Shown here piece after piece: positions 1 to 7,009 of a stretch of 19,789 nucleotides of DNA. Source of the stretch: JBLIOB01 sp047639575 (GTDB taxonomy: Bacteria > Bacteroidota > Bacteroidia > Flavobacteriales_D > Parvicellaceae). The notes under the pieces were generated by a model. It saw nothing but the letters and a program-made list of their open reading frames with translations. It did no database searches and had not been told where the DNA came from. Both the position numbers and the translations under genes were made by a program. Numbering within the stretch: the stretch's first letter is position 1; the number at the start of each line of letters is the position of its first letter. The stretch is taken from NCBI GenBank assembly GCA_047639575.1, contig JBLIOB010000046.1, forward strand, positions 1 to 19,789. The letters run 5' to 3'.

Positions 1-438
1 CGATACACTTATGTAGAAGCATATTCCACAAAACGAGAAATTTTAGAGCAGGAAATCGAGTCAATTTTAGAAAACGATTTTGATAGTAACTTCGTTTATC
101 TTGACTTCGTGGAGATTGCTGATATTAATTTACCTCAAAACATTGCTGTTGAAATCACCAACAAAGAGACTCAAAAGCAACGAAATCAAACAGCAAAAGA
201 GAAGCAAAAGGAAGAAGAGTACTTAGCGAACGCAAGAATTGAAAAAGCGAGAGGTGATTCATCTTTAGTGGTTTCAGCTAGATATAAGGCAGAGGCGATT
301 CAATTAGAAGCAGAGCAAATCTCTAAGAACCCAATGTATATCGAATTAAAGAAATGGGAAAGATGGGACGGAAACGGCTCACCTTATGGAGCTGGAAATG
401 TATACGGTAGCAATGCTGTAAGCATCTTAAAACAGTGA
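1..438 (+). CDS. Prohibitin/SPFH (band 7) family protein, C-terminal part
   Basis: The reading frame is open from base 1 to the TGA at 436-438, giving 145 residues; the start lies upstream of the window. The GTG at 109 is an internal valine, not a start. The visible part opens with the end of the SPFH fold (RYTYVEAYSTKREILEQEI, then a DFVEIADINLP stretch). It continues into a long charged Glu/Lys/Ala-rich helix typical of the prohibitin coiled coil (roughly visible residues 55-110) and ends with a Trp/Gly-rich tail. SPFH proteins are N-terminally membrane-anchored and form large rings that organise membrane microdomains and modulate membrane proteases such as FtsH; that role is known for the family and inferred here. 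The stop overlaps the next gene by 4 nt (GTGA), suggesting co-translation. Family placement is fairly secure; the anchor itself cannot be seen. Confidence 0.85.
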   Translation, partial: RYTYVEAYSTKREILEQEIESILENDFDSNFVYLDFVEIADINLPQNIAVEITNKETQKQRNQTAKEKQKEEEYLANARIEKARGDSSLVVSARYKAEAIQLEAEQISKNPMYIELKKWERWDGNGSPYGAGNVYGSNAVSILKQ

Positions 439-821
439 TTAAGCCCTTCACACTTAAAACTAACTTCAATGTTTCAGCCAAGCAAATATATGCCGCTTGG
501 CTGAACAGTGAAGAACACTCTTCTATGACCGGAGGCGAGGCTTCTGCGTCTGATACAGAGGGGGATTCATTTACGGCTTGGGACAGATACATATGGGGTA
601 AAAACATCAGTTTAATTCCTAATGAAAAAATGACGTTCTCATGGAGAACGAGCAATTTCAATGATGAACATGAAGATTCTATCGTAGAAATTGAATTAAA
701 AGACACATCTTCCGGATGTGAGTTATCCCTTTCTCATAGCAACATCCCCGAAGACGGAGCGAACTATGAAACAGGTTGGGAGGAACATTACTTTGTTCCA
801 ATGAGAGAATATTTCGGTTAA
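435..821 (+). CDS. AHSA1/SRPBCC (START-like) domain protein
   Basis: A 128-residue protein filling one whole SRPBCC domain of the AHSA1 (activator of Hsp90 ATPase homologue 1-like) family. The signatures run in the family order: IYAAWLNSEEHSSMTGGEA near residues 18-37, then FTAWDRYIWGKN near 46-57, a central SWRTSNF strand, a SCELSLSHSNIPEDG segment, and a C-terminal GWEEHYFVPMREYF helix. Starting at the GTG at 435 gives a complete first strand; the next in-frame ATG (residue 31) would cut into the domain. The GTG overlaps the upstream stop (GTGA), so translational coupling with the SPFH gene is likely. Bacterial AHSA1 proteins bind small hydrophobic ligands or have unknown roles. They carry the name of the eukaryotic Hsp90 co-chaperone domain but are not established HtpG partners, although htpG lies about 2.8 kb away. 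Confidence 0.88.
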   Translation: MIKPFTLKTNFNVSAKQIYAAWLNSEEHSSMTGGEASASDTEGDSFTAWDRYIWGKNISLIPNEKMTFSWRTSNFNDEHEDSIVEIELKDTSSGCELSLSHSNIPEDGANYETGWEEHYFVPMREYFG

Positions 822-898
822 CAATCAAGCTACCAACACCTTCCATTAATTTTCTTTATTAGCTGATCCACAAGATCTTAGATGTAAATCATTGTGTC

Positions 899-1510
899 CT
901 GAAAATATTTACGCTTTCTATTTTAATCTCGTTTGAATCATTCTCACAAACAGAGGATGAAAGGGTTTCAAAAATCAGGAAATAGTTTAAAGCCACCGAA
1001 GCAAAAATGGAGAATTGCGTTAAAATCGAGCTAAACGACTGGGAAGCAGACTCATATTATAGCGGATTCACCCCAGAGTTTATTGGATATTTTGATTCAA
1101 CTAAGAACGAATTAATCAAAGTAGATCGATATGGAGCTGGCGACTGGCACGAACTATGGACTTCTTATTATTTCAAAGACGGGAAACTATTTTTTATTTT
1201 CGAACGAGGATATACTCCTGGCGAAATGTATACCACAAAAGACCTAGGCATAACTGAAGAAGTACTGTGGGAACAAGGTCAAGACGCTAAAACCTGCAAC
1301 GCTTTTGAAACTAGAGCGTACTACGTTAATGATAAAGTAGTTCGATATTTATGAAAAGAAGAAGAGGTATCGGTTGAATCTAAAATTAAAGTCAGTTCTG
1401 AAGTTAAAAGTTCGAAGCAAGATGTATCAGAATCAAATGCAGCTGTCGAAATTCAGCATACAAGAGTGTGTAAACTAAACTCTGTTCGTTTAGTTAAAAG
1501 CAATTTGTAA
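899..1510 (+). pseudogene. Decayed gene for a small secreted protein (start lost, two in-frame stops)
   Basis: One frame carries what looks like a single protein broken by substitutions only. It would begin at 899-901, where CTG stands in the place of an ATG, and reads (M)KIFTLSILISFESFSQ, a convincing signal peptide, then TEDERVSKIRK. A TAG at 983-985 interrupts it. The frame continues FKATEAKMENCVKIELNDWE through an open 115-codon segment (ATG 1007) rich in Tyr/Trp/Gly to a TGA at 1352-1354. It stays open for another 51 codons (KEEEVSVESKIKVSSEVK and on) to a TAA at 1508-1510. Intact, it would be about 203 codons. The 115-aa internal piece alone has no signal peptide and begins mid-helix, so it is unlikely to be a working gene. 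No known family recognised. A sequencing error could explain one lesion but hardly three. Confidence 0.65.
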
Positions 1511-1553
1511 CAATGCTCAAGAAAAAACTATAACATCAGCCGTCCCAAAACAG

Positions 1554-2318
1554 CTAATTATCATCCTTTTTCTTAATCGTATACGTTACGTGTACTTGAT
1601 TTTCTACCGCTGCTTGTTCCGCTAAAGCTTTAGCTATTTCTTGACGCCTTAGTTCACCTTCGAAATCAGGAGGTTCAATGCCTAGCTCTTCATCTATCTC
1701 CCATTGATACTTTTTCCGCTCGTAGCCGATTTTCCGATAAACGTAAGCGATCAACAATCCAACTGCGGCTCCCCACAAATGCCCTTCAAATGAAATCGAC
1801 AGATCCATACTGAACCTTCCGGTGGTTGTATCTAAAGGCAAAACACCCCAAATCATCCCGCCATACAGGAATACAACTATCATTGACAAGCTCATCAACC
1901 GAATGTTCTTCCGAAACATACCACTGAAAAATAAGTAACTCGCTAGGCCATATATAATACCACTGGCTCCAATATGAAAAGAATCTCTGCTCAAACACCA
2001 AAGCCAAAGTCCTCCACCTAGCCAAACCACAAGAAACACTTTCCAAGCAAGATCTTTGTAGAAATAAAACAATGACCACAATAAGACAATCATAGCGGAC
2101 GAATTATTAATAATATGAGAATATCCGTGAGTATCATGAATGAACGGAGAAAACAGTATCCCAAGCGCTCCCCATGCCGTTCTAGGCTTTACTCCGTAAT
2201 GATATAGATAGAGGTGATAATTTTTATCTAGAAGCCAAACAGCCCAACATATAACCAAGAAAATGACTGGCACTACGAGTGCTTTCATCATTTCTCTGAT
2301 GTCGCCTTTTATACTCAA
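1554..2318 (-). CDS. Rhomboid family intramembrane serine protease
   Basis: A 254-residue polytopic membrane protein. The catalytic Ser lies in GASG (Ser119), followed by IIYGLASYLFF, and the partner His lies in EGHLWGAAVG (His180); together they make the rhomboid Ser-His dyad. The conserved upstream HxxxN (His68, Asn72; in SHIINN) forms the oxyanion region in the second conserved helix. Hydrophobic segments lie near residues 13-30, 73-87, 93-109, 116-135, 142-160 and 178-195, matching the six-helix rhomboid core. A soluble, charged C-terminal tail (about 200-254) ends in KKKDDN. It cleaves transmembrane segments of other membrane proteins; its substrate is unknown. It sits 33 bp downstream of the TerB/J-domain gene on the same strand and is probably co-transcribed with it, in keeping with a membrane quality-control role. 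The start ATG at 2318 was taken because a basic N-terminal stretch precedes the first helix; Met10 and Met11 are alternatives. Confidence 0.9.
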   Translation of the reverse strand: MSIKGDIREMMKALVVPVIFLVICWAVWLLDKNYHLYLYHYGVKPRTAWGALGILFSPFIHDTHGYSHIINNSSAMIVLLWSLFYFYKDLAWKVFLVVWLGGGLWLWCLSRDSFHIGASGIIYGLASYLFFSGMFRKNIRLMSLSMIVVFLYGGMIWGVLPLDTTTGRFSMDLSISFEGHLWGAAVGLLIAYVYRKIGYERKKYQWEIDEELGIEPPDFEGELRRQEIAKALAEQAAVENQVHVTYTIKKKDDN

Positions 2319-2351
2319 TTTATTCGTTTAAATATTTACTAAGAGTAAACA

Positions 2352-3080
2352 TTACTTAATACCTTTTTGTTTTTTAATCGTATCGTAAGCTTCTTGAATT
2401 TTTTGAAATTTCTCCTTTGCCCCTGACTGTAATTCCGGACCTAAATGCTGAACTTTATCTGGATGATACGTAATAACCAGCTTCCGATAAGCTTTCTTAA
2501 TCTCATCTACTGTTGCAGACTCTGACAATCCAAGAATTCGATATGCCGTATTAGGGTCCTTATAGAACATGGCCCTTATCGTCATAAAATCAGCATTAGA
2601 AATACCCATAAAATTGGATATTCTAGCAATTGTTTTCACCTCATCTTCAGAAACATGTCCATCTGCCTTTGATATTCCAAAAAGATAATGAAGCAATTGT
2701 AATCTAACTTCTGGCTGCATCGCTGCGCTTATATCAGCACAAGCTTGCCTTAATGGAACGTCTCTTTTTAAAATATCCTTTAATTCCAGCATGTATTGCT
2801 GACTAGAGGCAGCCCCAAATTGTTGTGTGAAAAATTTCTTTACGTAGTCTAGTTCAGATTTTACAATTTTTCCATCCGCCTTCATTATAGCAGCTGACAA
2901 CAACATTAAACTAGTCGGAAAATTGCTCCGCATTACCCGCTGTCGATAGAAATCTTGGTAAGACCCCCCCGAACTACCCCGATGCTGACCCCCTCCTTGA
3001 GTTTGTTTAATCGGTTTTTTGTTGAAGAATACTTGACGGAGAATTCCAATTAAAATCAATATAAATAACAACTTGAACAT
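2352..3080 (-). CDS. Membrane-anchored TerB + J-domain co-chaperone (DjlA-like)
   Basis: 242 residues with three parts. An N-terminal hydrophobic anchor (residues 1-19) is followed by a Gly/Gln/Ser-rich linker. A TerB-like helical domain (about 55-172) carries two related acidic motifs, KADGKIVKSELDYV (67-80) and KADGHVSEDEVKTI (138-151). A C-terminal J domain (about 178-238) has the HPD tripeptide at 206-208 within LVITYHPDKVQ. The J domain stimulates the ATPase of DnaK; the TerB DGxxxxxE motifs are associated with metal binding. The order anchor-TerB-J is that of DjlA, which acts at the inner membrane. The gene is the first of a likely two-gene (-) unit with the rhomboid protease, and shares a 51-bp upstream gap with the divergent gene at 3132. 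The specific client is not deducible. Confidence 0.9.
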   Translation of the reverse strand: MFKLLFILILIGILRQVFFNKKPIKQTQGGGQHRGSSGGSYQDFYRQRVMRSNFPTSLMLLSAAIMKADGKIVKSELDYVKKFFTQQFGAASSQQYMLELKDILKRDVPLRQACADISAAMQPEVRLQLLHYLFGISKADGHVSEDEVKTIARISNFMGISNADFMTIRAMFYKDPNTAYRILGLSESATVDEIKKAYRKLVITYHPDKVQHLGPELQSGAKEKFQKIQEAYDTIKKQKGIK

Positions 3081-3131
3081 ATTTTTTCTTTGGTATCTCT
3101 TAAAATAATTTACTTTTAAAGCTTGCCTTCT

Positions 3132-3551
3132 ATGGTTGAACCATATTCATTTACCCCTCCCGCGATTTCGTCCGGTAGCGTGTACCTTTTCTTATCAGAG
3201 TCTGGTCTGGAGTACGAAGTACGGTTTGCTCGTAAAAAAGACAATTTACTCCATTGCACAATTGCATTTGGTGTGCTGAATGAAGAATACGAGGGAGAAG
3301 AGTACGTGGTTGTTAATAGAGGCGAAGTATTCCGAGTAATGGCAACAATTGTCCTCGTCATTAGAGCATACCTTGGTGAGCACCCTAATGTACGTTCATT
3401 CGAATACACCGGAGAGCCAACTGGAAAAGAAACTGAAAACGCACCAAGTAAGCGTATGATGCTGTATGATCGATATCTTATCGACATATTTGGACCTGGC
3501 TGGGCATTTAACCGTAAAGGAAATAAAATGCACATCACGCGTCTAGCTTGA
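3132..3551 (+). CDS. Small conserved-looking protein of unknown function
   Basis: A 139-residue soluble protein that I do not recognise. The ATG at 3132 was chosen over an in-frame TTG at 3123 because it is the only ATG near the start; no ribosome-binding site decides between them. It begins with FTPPAISSGSVYLFLSESG, continues with alternating beta-type stretches (LEYEVRFARK, LLHCTIAFGVLNEE), then a helical segment (GEVFRVMATIVLVIRAYLGEH), a conserved-looking FEYTGEP turn and a KRMMLYDRYLIDIFG helix, ending in a basic strand. There is no signal peptide or membrane helix. The layout (strand pair, 'VMAT' helix, 'RMMLYDRY' helix) loosely recalls small phage- or plasmid-associated proteins of the DUF6934 type, but this is an impression, not an assignment. 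An opposite-strand frame (3116-3538) is also open but gives an unconvincing composition. Confidence 0.75.
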   Translation: MVEPYSFTPPAISSGSVYLFLSESGLEYEVRFARKKDNLLHCTIAFGVLNEEYEGEEYVVVNRGEVFRVMATIVLVIRAYLGEHPNVRSFEYTGEPTGKETENAPSKRMMLYDRYLIDIFGPGWAFNRKGNKMHITRLA

Positions 3552-3587
3552 TTCTCTATTTTTACTGAATTTCTAATTGTTCTTTTA

Positions 3588-3623
3588 ATAAAAATGCCTG
3601 AACCCCATTAGGCATCCAGGCAT
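3588..3623 (-). terminator. Intrinsic terminator of htpG
   Basis: On the (-) strand a hairpin with arms ATGCCTG (3623-3617) and CAGGCAT (3600-3594) is followed at once by a T-rich tract (TTTTTATT). It begins 13 nt after the htpG stop codon. An alternative shorter pairing (TGCCT/AGGCA) exists inside. On the (+) strand no T-tract follows, so it probably serves htpG rather than the convergent gene ending at 3551. Confidence 0.75.
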
Positions 3624-3635
3624 CTAATCAATTAC

Positions 3636-5528
3636 TTAATCATTTAACAAGTCAACACTTCTTTTAATAAATGATGTTAAATCTGACCCTTTAAGCATGC
3701 CCTGCGACAATAGCGCTAGATCAGTTGCCTGTTTAGCTAGCGCAGTTTTAGCTTTTTTATTTTTCTCTGCTAGGATTTTTCCAATTAACGGATGATTTGA
3801 ATTAACAACCAAATTGTACATATCCGGCATGTTCCCCATAAAGTTCATTCCTCCACCGCCCATGGCTTGTTGTTCTTTCATTCTTCTCATGAACTCGGTT
3901 TGGGTGATCATCATAGGAGCATCAGTTTCACTCATGCTTTCAAACTGAACCATGAATTTTTCTTTATCAACTAATCCTTCAAAAACTGGCTTCAATGCTC
4001 CTTCTTCTTTATCAGAAAGCTTGGAAGGTTGCACATCGTCCTTTTGAATTAATTTATCGATCGTATCAGCATCCACCCTGGTGAAAGAAGTGTTTTCTAA
4101 TTTCTGCTCTAATGTAGAAACCATATGAACATCCAGCGGACTGTCCATCACTACAACTTCATATCCACGCTCTCTGGCTGTAGCTATGAACGAATGTTGT
4201 TCTTCAACATTACTCGTATAAAGCACTACTAATTTTCCGTCTTTATCAGTTTGAGCAGGTCCAATCTTTTCTTTAAACTCATCGGTAGTAAAATACTCTC
4301 CCTCAGTGGTTTTAAATAGATTGAAGTCTTTAGCTTTTTGATAAAACTTATCCTCACTAAGCATTCCGTACTGGATAAACACCTTGATGTCGTCCCACTT
4401 TGCTTGAAAATCTTCTCGATCGTTTTTAAACATCGAAGCCAATTTATCTGCCACCTTTTTCGTGATGTGGTTAGATATTTTCTTTACGTTACTATCGCTC
4501 TGCAAGTATGACCTTGACACATTCAATGGTATGTCTGGAGAATCAATAACCCCATGTAAAAGGGTTAAAAATTCCGGTACAATATTCTCAACTGAATCCG
4601 TAATAAAAACCTGGTTTGAATAAAGTTGAATCTTATTTTTTTGAATTTCAATGTTGTTTTTCAACTTCGGGAAATAAAGAATTCCAGTTAAATTGAAAGG
4701 ATAATCAACGTTCAAATGAATATTGAACAAAGGGTCTTCCGTCATCGGATAAAGCTCTCGGTAAAAATCCGAATACTCCTCATCTTTTAAATCAGCCGGC
4801 TTCTTAATCCATGAAGGCTCGGTATTATTAATTTGCGCAGGAACTTTCTCCTCCACCTTCTTTAAGTTTCCTTCTTCATCCTTTTCTCCAGCTGGATCAT
4901 CAATCCAGTTAGACTTTTCACCAAAAATGATCGGATGTGGTAAGAATTTACAGTATTTGGTAAGGATAGTATTCAATCTAGCCTCTTCTAAAAATTCTAC
5001 TGAATCTTCAGAAATAAATAAAATAATGTCAGTTCCTCTACCTTCCTTCTCTACATCTTCAATTGTATATTCAGGAGTTCCATTAGATTCCCATTTTACC
5101 GCTTGAGCGCCATCCAAATGAGACTTAGTGATAATATTCACTTTGTCGGAAACCATAAAAGACGAATAGAATCCAAGTCCGAAATGACCTATAATTGCCT
5201 CTGCTTTGTCCTTGTATTTCTCAACAAATTCTTCAGCTCCAGAAAATGCAATTTGATTGATATACTTATCAACCTCTTCTCCAGTCATACCAATTCCACG
5301 ATCTCTGATCGTAATAGTTTTGGCTTCTTTATCCAATATGACTTCGACATTTAAATTTCCCAATTCTCCTTTATACTCACCTAAAGAAGACAACGTCTTA
5401 ATTTTTTGTGAAGCATCCACCGCGTTCGATACTAATTCTCTAAGGAAAATTTCCGTATCCGAATACAAGAATTTTTTAATAATCGGAAAAATGTTCTCAG
5501 TTTGAACGTTTATCTGACCTGTTTGCAT
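3636..5528 (-). CDS. htpG: HtpG, bacterial Hsp90 molecular chaperone
   Basis: 630 residues, the usual HtpG length. The N-terminal GHKL ATPase domain (about 1-230) shows the catalytic Glu31, with Asn35 and Asp38, in ELVSNAVDA; the adenine-binding Asp76 in DRGIGMT; and the lid/glycine motif GHFGLGFYSSF (114-124). An acidic linker (DEEGNLKKVEEKVP, 217-230) leads to the middle domain, which has the catalytic Arg339 in PLNVSRSYLQSD. The C-terminal dimerisation domain contains an unusual Met/Gly-rich exposed loop (EQQAMGGGGMNFMGNMPDMY). It is a cytosolic ATP-dependent chaperone that works with DnaK on folding and remodelling clients. It is a single-gene transcript as far as can be seen: a terminator follows directly, and upstream lies a sigma-54-like element with two dyad motifs (5600-5660), suggesting stress-controlled transcription. 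The start ATG at 5526-5528 gives the canonical TGQINVQTENIF opening. Confidence 0.98.
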   Translation of the reverse strand: MQTGQINVQTENIFPIIKKFLYSDTEIFLRELVSNAVDASQKIKTLSSLGEYKGELGNLNVEVILDKEAKTITIRDRGIGMTGEEVDKYINQIAFSGAEEFVEKYKDKAEAIIGHFGLGFYSSFMVSDKVNIITKSHLDGAQAVKWESNGTPEYTIEDVEKEGRGTDIILFISEDSVEFLEEARLNTILTKYCKFLPHPIIFGEKSNWIDDPAGEKDEEGNLKKVEEKVPAQINNTEPSWIKKPADLKDEEYSDFYRELYPMTEDPLFNIHLNVDYPFNLTGILYFPKLKNNIEIQKNKIQLYSNQVFITDSVENIVPEFLTLLHGVIDSPDIPLNVSRSYLQSDSNVKKISNHITKKVADKLASMFKNDREDFQAKWDDIKVFIQYGMLSEDKFYQKAKDFNLFKTTEGEYFTTDEFKEKIGPAQTDKDGKLVVLYTSNVEEQHSFIATARERGYEVVVMDSPLDVHMVSTLEQKLENTSFTRVDADTIDKLIQKDDVQPSKLSDKEEGALKPVFEGLVDKEKFMVQFESMSETDAPMMITQTEFMRRMKEQQAMGGGGMNFMGNMPDMYNLVVNSNHPLIGKILAEKNKKAKTALAKQATDLALLSQGMLKGSDLTSFIKRSVDLLND

Positions 5529-5599
5529 GTTTATCTGGTTATTAATGAATAGTTACTTTATTATTTCTGAAATCAATTTCAGGAATGTAAAACAACCCG

Positions 5600-5615
5600 T
5601 TCAAACCATGTGCCA
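5600..5615 (-). promoter_or_regulatory. Sigma-54-like -24/-12 element upstream of htpG
   Basis: Read on the (-) strand, TGGCAC-N5-TTGAA matches the sigma-54 layout TGGCAC-N5-TTGCW, with A in place of C in the -12 element. The spacing is exact. Transcription would begin near 5590, leaving a leader of about 60 nt before the htpG ATG. No better TTTG/TAnnTTTG promoter is visible in this gap. Functional use is inference. Confidence 0.5.
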
Positions 5616-5627
5616 TGAGGTCAATGC

Positions 5628-5660
5628 TGACAAAATGTCGATTTAATTCTGACAACTGTG
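5628..5660. promoter_or_regulatory. Two dyad motifs upstream of htpG, possible activator/repressor sites
   Basis: On the (+) strand GACA-AAA-TGTC (5629-5639) is a perfect 4+4 inverted repeat. A second related motif TGACA-AC-TGTG (5650-5660) has a 3-bp ACA/TGT dyad. Their centres are about 21 bp apart, two helical turns, so a protein could bind both on one face. They sit just upstream of the sigma-54-like element, at roughly -44 and -66 from the inferred start point. Confidence 0.45.
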
Positions 5661-5760
5661 TTGAAGGCTTCAGTTACCAATCTAAAATACCTGACTAAAG
5701 GACAGCCGAACATCTTAGCTCTGTACTGTTTCAATATTGAAGTTGATCTTCCTAAAGATG

Positions 5761-5790
5761 TTGTTTTTAATATTAAATGGTCTAATTTTA
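5761..5790 (+). promoter_or_regulatory. Candidate promoter of the histidine kinase gene
   Basis: TTG (5761-5763), a 19-bp spacer and TAATTTTA (5783-5790) resemble the Bacteroidota TTTG / TAnnTTTG promoter, the last with one mismatch. The leader to the ATG at 5807 would be only about 10 nt. The region is very AT-rich, so chance matches are likely. Confidence 0.3.
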
Positions 5791-5806
5791 AGAAGTATTC
5801 TCCTGC

Positions 5807-7009
5807 ATGCAACAATCAGATCAATATCGCTTAGTAATGCTTCCAGCCATGATTATGGGGGTCTTTACTAATGCCTACATCTTGCTAGTATTAATTTTGA
5901 TAGGAGCATTTGACTTCATTTATTCTCCAATTGTTGGCGGATTAATCTTCGCACTTTGTTTTTATGGGCTGTTAAAGAATAAAAATTCCAAAGCGACTTT
6001 TTTTATTGGAGCAATTACGTGCACTGCTGAAATTTATATCCACACTTTCCTCTTAGGCTGGGACAGTGGGTTTTTCTATTTCTTGTTTTTGCTACCTGCG
6101 GTTTTCTTACTAAACACAAATTGGAAAAAAGTAGTCATCTTAATATATCTGGTAGCTAATACATCAGCGTTCGTGGCACTTTACTTTTTGTTCCTAGATC
6201 AAGATTCGTTTTTTGGAATAACTGAAATACAATTATTCTGGACCAACCTTTGTAACGCCAGCTGTGCTGGCTTGGTCATGCTAGTTATCATTCTATATTT
6301 CAGCCAAAAGGTTGGCAAGAAAGAAAAGGAACTCATTATTGCCAACAATATATTAGCAAATCAAAATACTGAAATATCCAAGCAGAGTGATCGGCAACGG
6401 ATTCTATTGAAAGAAATTCATCATCGAGTAAAAAACAACCTTCAAATCATATCATCTTTAATTTCGTTACAACGGGAAAATATTTCAGACGAGAAAGCCA
6501 TCAGGGCACTAGACGAAAGTAAAAGTAGAATTATGGCGATTGCCTTAATCCATGCAAAGTTGTATCAAGATGAAAAGATTCATCGGGTAGATTTTAAATC
6601 GTACTTGGAAGAATTAGTTATTTCTCAGAAATCTATGAACTCTGTTGTTTCTTACGATTTAGATTTAGTACAATTAAAGTTAAACCTGGACACTGCCGTT
6701 CCTCTTGGGTTAATTATCTCAGAATTAGTCTCCAACTCCTTTAAGCATGCTTTTAAAGACCACAAAGAGCCAAAAATCGAGCTAATTCTGAAAAATTTGG
6801 GAGACCTTAATTACGTTATTACCATTAAAGATAATGGCATCGGTCTTCCTGAGCATTTCGATATTGACAATCCAAGTTCATTGGGTACAGAAATAATTCA
6901 GGCTTTAACCGGTCAGATCCAGGCACGAACTGAGCACAACAATGAGAATGGGGCTATTTTCAGCATCTACTTTAAAGATTCTAATGAACCTTCTACTGCT
7001 ACTACATAG
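5807..7009 (+). CDS. Membrane sensor histidine kinase, HisKA_2 family
   Basis: 400 residues. An N-terminal six-helix membrane domain (about 9-168) with very short loops has no recognisable extracellular sensor. A short coiled linker (170-198) follows, then the HisKA_2 dimerisation/phosphoacceptor box LLKEIHHRVKNNLQIISSL, with His206 the likely phosphorylated residue by alignment with HWE-type HRVKN. The ATPase domain has the N box ELVSNSFKHAF (Asn310) and the G1 box DNGIGLP (Asp342); the second glycine box is weaker (SSLGTEII, 358-364). It would autophosphorylate and pass phosphate to a response regulator. None is encoded nearby, so it is an orphan here. It ends convergently on the anti-sigma-like gene with an 8-bp overlap of coding ends (7002-7009). 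The ATG at 5807 precedes the first membrane helix directly. Confidence 0.92.
   Translation: MQQSDQYRLVMLPAMIMGVFTNAYILLVLILIGAFDFIYSPIVGGLIFALCFYGLLKNKNSKATFFIGAITCTAEIYIHTFLLGWDSGFFYFLFLLPAVFLLNTNWKKVVILIYLVANTSAFVALYFLFLDQDSFFGITEIQLFWTNLCNASCAGLVMLVIILYFSQKVGKKEKELIIANNILANQNTEISKQSDRQRILLKEIHHRVKNNLQIISSLISLQRENISDEKAIRALDESKSRIMAIALIHAKLYQDEKIHRVDFKSYLEELVISQKSMNSVVSYDLDLVQLKLNLDTAVPLGLIISELVSNSFKHAFKDHKEPKIELILKNLGDLNYVITIKDNGIGLPEHFDIDNPSSLGTEIIQALTGQIQARTEHNNENGAIFSIYFKDSNEPSTATT

Noticed and set aside
323..706. 127-aa (-) strand frame over the AHSA1 gene
   Set aside because: A shadow frame. The (+) strand carries clear SRPBCC family motifs through the whole length.
983..1354. Recoding (selenocysteine, pyrrolysine or read-through) to explain the TAG and TGA in the secreted-protein frame
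   Set aside because: Two different stop codons, a missing start codon and no hairpin element near either stop make ordinary decay the simpler reading.
1007..1354. A free-standing 115-aa gene
   Set aside because: It begins inside what reads as the helix following a signal peptide and ends where the frame plainly continues, so it is treated as part of the pseudogene.
3116..3538. 140-aa open frame on the (-) strand opposite the unknown (+) gene
   Set aside because: Its translation is rich in Ser/Arg/Thr/Tyr without domain-like patterning, whereas the (+) frame gives a well-patterned protein with an ATG start.
5658..5834. 58-codon (+) frame starting GTG upstream of the histidine kinase, and a TTG-started (-) frame at 5621-5815
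   Set aside because: Both use weak starts, have no recognisable content and lie over the htpG upstream elements or the kinase start. The (+) frame overlaps the kinase gene out of frame.
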